Assembly: GCA_029562045.1 (NCBI GenBank)
Contig: JAKQWJ010000131.1
Coordinates: forward strand, 1 to 10,206
Origin: Spirochaetota bacterium
GTDB lineage: Bacteria > Spirochaetota > Spirochaetia > DTKZ01
Direction: 5' to 3'
Length of the DNA: 10,206 nucleotides
Below are positions 7,084 through 10,206 of the stretch, piece by piece; position 1 is the first letter of the stretch, and each line of letters begins with the position of its first letter. The position numbers and the translations under genes are program-made. The notes beneath the pieces were generated by a model. The model worked only from the letters and a program-made list of their open reading frames with translations. It did no database searches and was not told where the DNA came from.

Positions 7084-7103
7084 TTGTTAGGCATGCCAAA
7101 CAA
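7084..7103. promoter_or_regulatory. Palindromic operator candidate in the feoA leader
   Basis: TTGTTAGGCATGCCAAACAA is a 20-bp inverted repeat centred between 7093 and 7094. Nine of ten position pairs are complementary and the core GGCATGCC is perfect. It lies at the expected transcription start, where a bound repressor would block initiation. The layout (A/T-rich arms around an AGGC-GCC-like core) recalls operators of DtxR/IdeR/TroR-family metal repressors, and feoAB is a classic iron-repressed target. The repressor identity is an inference; a Fur site would be expected to look different (GATAATGATAATCATTATC-like). Confidence 0.6.
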
Positions 7104-7113
7104 CCTTAACCAC

Positions 7114-7118
7114 AGGGA
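7114..7118 (+). promoter_or_regulatory. Ribosome binding site of feoA
   Basis: AGGGA ends 6 bases before the ATG at 7125. It fixes the FeoA start, which also agrees with the usual N-terminus of the family. Confidence 0.6.
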
Positions 7119-7124
7119 ACATAT

Positions 7125-7496
7125 ATGAATCACATAAAACTCAAGGATCTCGTTCCCGGCGAAACCGCCGAAGTCGTGGGGTACGCCCCCTGCGACCCGC
7201 GGTACCGGAGCAAGCTTCTCAGCATGGGACTTACCAAACGGGCCGTCATCCAGCTGATAAAAACCGCCCCCCTGGGGGATCCGGTGGAAATTGAGATCCG
7301 GGGCTTTCATCTTTCCCTGCGGAAAGACGAGGCGGACGTTCTTCTGCTGGAGAGAATCCCCGCCGTGGCGAGGCCCGAGCCGCCGGGGCCCGGCTGCTGC
7401 GGAGAAGGCCCGGGACGTCCCGGCGGCCCCCGGGGGGGGCACGGTCGGAGATGGGGCTTCCGCAGGAGACTGGGGCGCCTTTTCCGGGGGGGCTAG
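7125..7496 (+). CDS. feoA: Ferrous iron transport protein A with a Gly/Arg-rich C-terminal extension
   Basis: FeoA is a small cytoplasmic SH3-like protein that supports Fe(II) uptake by FeoB. Residues 1-77 form the normal domain: LKDLVPGETAEVVGY (6-20), RSKLLSMGLTKRAVIQLI (28-45), GDPVEIEIRGFHLSLRKDEADVLLL (51-75). Most FeoA proteins end here at about 75-80 residues, but this one has 123. The extra 45 residues are rich in Pro, Gly and Arg, with a Cys-Cys pair (GCCGE) and a basic end HGRRWGFRRRLGRLF that could form an amphipathic helix. High G/C at third codon positions supports this frame to the stop. A run of eight G (7432-7439) lies in the tail (see findings). The stop is 3 bp from feoB, so the two are co-translated or coupled. 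Confidence 0.92.
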   Translation: MNHIKLKDLVPGETAEVVGYAPCDPRYRSKLLSMGLTKRAVIQLIKTAPLGDPVEIEIRGFHLSLRKDEADVLLLERIPAVARPEPPGPGCCGEGPGRPGGPRGGHGRRWGFRRRLGRLFRGG

Positions 7497-7499
7497 GCC

Positions 7500-9794
7500 A
7501 TGAAAAACGCCGTCATAGCCGTCGCGGGCAACCCCAACAGCGGCAAAACGACCCTGCTCAACTCCCTCACCGGGAGCCGTCACTATGTGGGCAACTGGCC
7601 GGGAGTCACGGTGGAAAAAATCGAAGGGGAGTACAGCTGGAACGGCTCCACGGTCCGGGTGGTGGACCTGCCGGGGATCTATTCCCTTTCGGCTTTCTCC
7701 GAGGACGAAAGGATAGCCCGGGACTATATCCTGGGGGGAGAGGCGGACCTGATCGTCAACATCGTGGACGCCGCCAACCTGGAACGCAACCTCTTCCTCA
7801 CCAGCCAGCTCATCGAACTGAAAAAACCCCTGCTCTTCGTCCTGACCATGATGGATCTGGCGAAGGACAAGGGGCTGGAAATCGATCTGGAGCATCTTCG
7901 GACCCATCTGGGCTGCCCCGTGGTGGCCGTCAACGCCACCGAAGCCAAGGCGGCGGAGTCGGTGAAAAAGGCCGTCGCCCAGGCCCTGGGGGACCCGAAG
8001 ACCTGCCCCGTCACCGTATCCTACCCCAACGAGATCGAAGACATCCTCGCCGGATGGGCGGAGAGCCTGCGCCTCCCGGCGGAGGAGTCAAGGGCCACCG
8101 AGCGCTGGATGGCCCTGAAGCTTCTGGAGGGGGACCCGCTCATCGAATCCCGGGTCGTCTCCGGCGGCGGTCTCCGGAAGGAGGACATCGCCGCCGCCCA
8201 GGAGAGGATAAAACGGATCCTGCACCAGACCGCCGACGAGGCCATCGCCGATGCCACGTACGGCTTCATCTACGGCGTCACCAAGGACGTGGTGCGCAAA
8301 AAAGCCGCCCGGCGCTCCATCACCGAGGACATCGACCGGGTGGTCATGCACCGGTTCTGGAGCATCCCCATCTTCTTCTCCGCCATGTACTTCGTGTTCT
8401 GGGTCACCATCAACATCGGCGGAGCCTTCATCGATTTCTTCGACATCCTCTTCGGGGCCGTATTCGTCGACGGTTTCGGCTCCCTCCTGACCGCCCTGGG
8501 TTCGCCTCCATGGCTCAAGATCCTGCTGGCCGACGGGGTTGGGGCGGGAATACAGACCGTCTCCACCTTCGTTCCCATCATCTTCACCATGTTCTTCGCC
8601 CTGTCCATCCTGGAGGATTCGGGTTACATGGCCCGGGCGGCCTTCATCATGGACCGCTTCATGCGCCTCATCGGCCTGCCGGGAAAGTCCTTCGTTCCCA
8701 TGCTGGTGGGTTTCGGCTGCACCGTCCCGGCCATCCTGGGAACCCGCACCCTGGACAACAAAAGGGACCGGTACATGACCATCTTCATGACCCCCTTCAT
8801 GTCCTGCGGGGCCCGCCTGCCGGTGTACGCCTTCTTCGCCGCGGTGTTCTTCGGGTCCGCCGGGGGCGCCATGGTTTTTTCCCTCTACCTGGTGGGGATC
8901 CTTCTGGCCGTGGGGACCGGATTCCTGCTGAAACGCAGCCTCTTCCGGGGGGAGACCTCCCACTTCATCATGGAGCTTCCGCCCTACCATGCCCCCCGGA
9001 TAAAGCACATCCTGATCCATACCTGGAGCAGACTGAAGTTCTTCATCATCCGGGCGGGAAAGGTCATAACCCTGTCGGTGGTAATCCTGGGGTTCCTGAA
9101 CTCCCTGGGGACCGACGGTTCTTTCGGCAACGAAAACAGCGAGAAAAGCGTCCTGTCCGGCATCGGCAAGGCGGTGACCCCGGTCTTCACCCCCCTGGGG
9201 GTGGAGAAGGATAACTGGCCCGCCACGGTGGCCATCTTTTCCGGGGTCTTCGCCAAGGAGGCGGTCATCGGAACCCTCACCTCCCTGTACTCCCAGAATG
9301 TGGGGGACCGGGTCGAGGAGACTCCGGGCTTCGGCTCCAGGATCGTCGCCGCCCTGGTTTCGATTCCCCAGGGATTGGCGGAGGTCGTCTCCTCACTGCT
9401 GGAGCCCATCGGTCTGGGATTTTCCCGGGGAGGGGCGGCCGCGGGAACATTCTCCCCCGAGGACCAGGAACTCTTCTCCCTGGTGCGGGAGCATTTTCCC
9501 CGGGGCAGGAACCAGGCCTACTCCTATCTGCTGTTCATCCTGATCTACGTTCCCTGTGTGGCCGCCATGGGGGCGGCCATCAAGGAGATGGGGACGCTTC
9601 TCGGGGTGTTCATGGCCTTCTATACGACCCTGATGGCCTGGATCGTGGCCACTCTCTACTATCAGTTCACCGTGGGGGGTGAAATCCTCTGGATAGCCGT
9701 CGCCCTGGGGCTTCTGGCGCTGCTGATCCTGGGACTCCGGGCGGCGGGTCCCGCGGCGCAGTCCCGGGGAGCCAAAAAACCCGGACCGGGCTGA
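7500..9794 (+). CDS. feoB: Ferrous iron transport protein B (Fe(II) transporter with GTPase domain)
   Basis: A 764-residue inner-membrane Fe(II) transporter, full length. The cytoplasmic N-terminal G domain has G1 GNPNSGKT (10-17), the switch I region GNWPGVTVEK (31-40) with Thr37, and G3 DLPG (56-59). The G4 position reads TMMD (116-119) instead of NxxD and the G5 position reads VNATEAK (144-150). A helical GDI-like region follows (about 170-275), then the membrane part. Gate 1 is GFGCTVPAILGTRTL (404-418) with MTPFMSCGARLPVY (430-443), and Gate 2 is FSGVFAKEAVIGTL (580-593). Cys407, Cys436 and Cys686 correspond to the conserved membrane cysteines of E. coli FeoB. The start ATG at 7500 is preceded by a G-rich stretch as a weak ribosome site. 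It lies 3 bp after feoA. No feoC follows. Confidence 0.97.
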   Translation: MKNAVIAVAGNPNSGKTTLLNSLTGSRHYVGNWPGVTVEKIEGEYSWNGSTVRVVDLPGIYSLSAFSEDERIARDYILGGEADLIVNIVDAANLERNLFLTSQLIELKKPLLFVLTMMDLAKDKGLEIDLEHLRTHLGCPVVAVNATEAKAAESVKKAVAQALGDPKTCPVTVSYPNEIEDILAGWAESLRLPAEESRATERWMALKLLEGDPLIESRVVSGGGLRKEDIAAAQERIKRILHQTADEAIADATYGFIYGVTKDVVRKKAARRSITEDIDRVVMHRFWSIPIFFSAMYFVFWVTINIGGAFIDFFDILFGAVFVDGFGSLLTALGSPPWLKILLADGVGAGIQTVSTFVPIIFTMFFALSILEDSGYMARAAFIMDRFMRLIGLPGKSFVPMLVGFGCTVPAILGTRTLDNKRDRYMTIFMTPFMSCGARLPVYAFFAAVFFGSAGGAMVFSLYLVGILLAVGTGFLLKRSLFRGETSHFIMELPPYHAPRIKHILIHTWSRLKFFIIRAGKVITLSVVILGFLNSLGTDGSFGNENSEKSVLSGIGKAVTPVFTPLGVEKDNWPATVAIFSGVFAKEAVIGTLTSLYSQNVGDRVEETPGFGSRIVAALVSIPQGLAEVVSSLLEPIGLGFSRGGAAAGTFSPEDQELFSLVREHFPRGRNQAYSYLLFILIYVPCVAAMGAAIKEMGTLLGVFMAFYTTLMAWIVATLYYQFTVGGEILWIAVALGLLALLILGLRAAGPAAQSRGAKKPGPG

Positions 9795-9820
9795 CCCGGG
9801 AAGTCCCGGAGTTCCCCCAA

Positions 9821-9853
9821 GGGCGCCCCGGAGAGGCGCCCCTGCGGGGCGCC
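9821..9853. terminator. Possible bidirectional transcription end between feoB and the small gene
   Basis: Two overlapping GC-only stems of 7 and 8 bp lie just after feoB and would form in RNA from either strand. There is no U-tract, so this would be a pause or 3'-end protection structure rather than a standard intrinsic terminator. Called from position and symmetry only. Confidence 0.4.
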
Positions 9854-9867
9854 GGGCTTCCGCTCCG

Positions 9868-9900
9868 GCGGAAAGCCCGCGGAAACCCGGCGGAAAGCCG
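9868..9900. repeat. Three-unit 11-bp tandem repeat
   Basis: Units start at 9868, 9879 and 9890: GCGGAAAGCCC, GCGGAAACCCG, GCGGAAAGCCG. They share GCGGAAA and differ only in the last four bases. The array ends 5 bases before the stop codon of the minus-strand gene. The first unit is also the right arm of the third hairpin, so an inverted partial copy lies at 9854-9863. Confidence 0.8.
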
Positions 9901-9905
9901 ACATA

Positions 9906-10124
9906 TCAGACCGGAGATTCCCCCGCCTTGACCGCTTTCCTGCGGGGTTTGCGGGCCTTCCGGGGGGCGGGCGTCTTCTCCGCCGCCTCCTCCCGCAGCT
10001 CGTCGATCAGCAGCTTGCGCAGAACCTTCAGGGTGTTCGCCTTGCTGACGCCGAACTGGTTTTTGACCTCGTCGTCGCTCATGCCGTTGACGGCGATGTA
10101 GGTGTCCATCATGTTCAAAGCCAT
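9906..10124 (-). CDS. Small helix-turn-helix-like protein with a basic tail, function unknown
   Basis: A 72-residue protein I do not recognise. The N-terminal half, MDTYIAVNGMSDDEVKNQFG then VSKANTLKVLRKLLIDEL, reads like two helices joined by a turn. GVSKANTLKVLRKL (25-38) has the look of a recognition helix, with FGVS as the turn. The C-terminal third (about 47-68) is low in complexity and rich in Lys, Arg, Pro and Ala (KTPAPRKARKPRRKAVKAG), like the tails of nucleic-acid-binding proteins. Together this suggests DNA or RNA binding, which is an inference. The gene is real by several signs: a strong AAGGAGG (10129-10135) 4 bases before the ATG and promoter-like sequence upstream. It faces feoB and is transcribed alone in this window. 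Confidence 0.75.
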   Translation of the reverse strand: MALNMMDTYIAVNGMSDDEVKNQFGVSKANTLKVLRKLLIDELREEAAEKTPAPRKARKPRRKAVKAGESPV

Positions 10125-10128
10125 GGGG

Positions 10129-10135
10129 CCTCCTT
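10129..10135 (-). promoter_or_regulatory. Strong ribosome binding site of the small basic gene
   Basis: AAGGAGG on the minus strand, 4 bases before ATG 10122-10124. It is a near-complete anti-16S match and the strongest ribosome site in the window, suggesting a well-translated small protein. Confidence 0.8.
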
Positions 10136-10148
10136 TTTATTTATAGAT

Positions 10149-10180
10149 ACTATATGAGGATATTTTTTCTTCCCTGTCAA
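10149..10180 (-). promoter_or_regulatory. Putative promoter of the small basic gene
   Basis: On the minus strand a perfect TTGACA (10175-10180) precedes CATATA (10151-10156, 18-base spacer) or TATAGT (10149-10154, 20-base spacer) in an AT-rich patch that stands out from the GC-rich surroundings. Transcription would begin about 10-20 bases before the ribosome site. Which hexamer serves as the -10 box is not clear. Confidence 0.5.
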
Positions 10181-10206
10181 TGGGTCTTCGGGGGCGCGAA
10201 GTCTGT

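Larger units (their letters stand above)
9795..9905. other. Convergent intergenic region with competing hairpins
   Basis: The region between the ends of feoB (plus) and the small minus-strand gene folds strongly. GGGCGCC (9821-9827) pairs with GGCGCCC (9835-9841). Alternatively GGCGCCCC (9835-9842) pairs with GGGGCGCC (9846-9853), leaving a 3-base loop. The two stems share 9835-9841, so they exclude each other. A third stem is GGGCTTCCG (9854-9862) with CGGAAAGCCC (9869-9878), with one bulged base. No T-run follows any stem on either strand, so a classic intrinsic terminator is not shown; a bidirectional 3'-end structure is likely. Confidence 0.6.

Noticed and set aside
7451..9214. 587-residue plus-strand open frame inside feoB
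   Set aside because: It is a shadow of feoB. The composition is Gly/His/Arg/Pro-rich and no motif is present, while the feoB frame holds all family motifs.
1..10206. Mobile element, defence system, CRISPR array, tRNA or rRNA
   Set aside because: No transposase, integrase, nuclease or toxin-antitoxin motifs, no spaced repeat array and no tRNA-like cloverleaf were seen on reading. The only tandem repeat is the short 11-bp array at 9868-9900.

Overview
This is a GC-rich bacterial window, probably from a spirochaete. The main clue to lineage is the truncated ribose-phosphate pyrophosphokinase at the left edge. Its long N-terminal region and wording resemble, from memory, the prs of Treponema and relatives, so the placement is an inference. 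About 95% of the window is coding. No RNA gene, CRISPR array, transposon or phage gene was seen. The longest stretch without a gene is 243 bases (5586-5828).

Left half (1-5585, minus strand): a tightly packed operon for the late steps of adenosylcobalamin (vitamin B12) synthesis, transcribed right to left as cbiB, cobD, cobU, cobT, cobS, cobC, then prs. CobD makes aminopropanol phosphate and CbiB attaches the aminopropanol arm to adenosylcobyric acid. CobU activates the product with GTP and CobT makes alpha-ribazole phosphate. CobS joins the two halves and CobC is the ribazole phosphatase. Four of the seven junctions overlap (17, 8, 4 and 4 bp) and the other two gaps are 13 and 16 bp, so translational coupling is likely throughout. 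Four genes appear to start at GTG. Prs, which makes PRPP, is joined to cobC by an ATGA overlap. No corrin-ring genes are visible here.

Middle (5586-7043): a 243-bp divergent intergenic region, then a plus-strand secreted D,D-carboxypeptidase of the PBP5/DacA type. It has no Shine-Dalgarno sequence, and a -10-like hexamer sits right before its ATG, suggesting a leaderless mRNA.

Right half (7044-9794, plus strand): a ferrous iron uptake operon, feoA-feoB. It is preceded by a promoter-like sequence and a 20-bp near-palindrome that looks like the operator of a metal-responsive repressor. FeoA carries an unusual Gly/Arg-rich tail. FeoB is full length but has a non-canonical G4 (TMMD) and G5 motif in its G domain.

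Right edge (9795-10206): a convergent intergenic region with strong competing hairpins and a three-unit 11-bp tandem repeat, then a small minus-strand gene for a 72-residue helix-turn-helix-like protein with a basic tail and its own promoter.

The window is mostly well-known metabolism and transport. I found no clear new multi-gene system. The points most worth a second look are the feo operator and FeoA tail, the FeoB G4/G5 changes, the prs-cob coupling and the untyped small basic protein.
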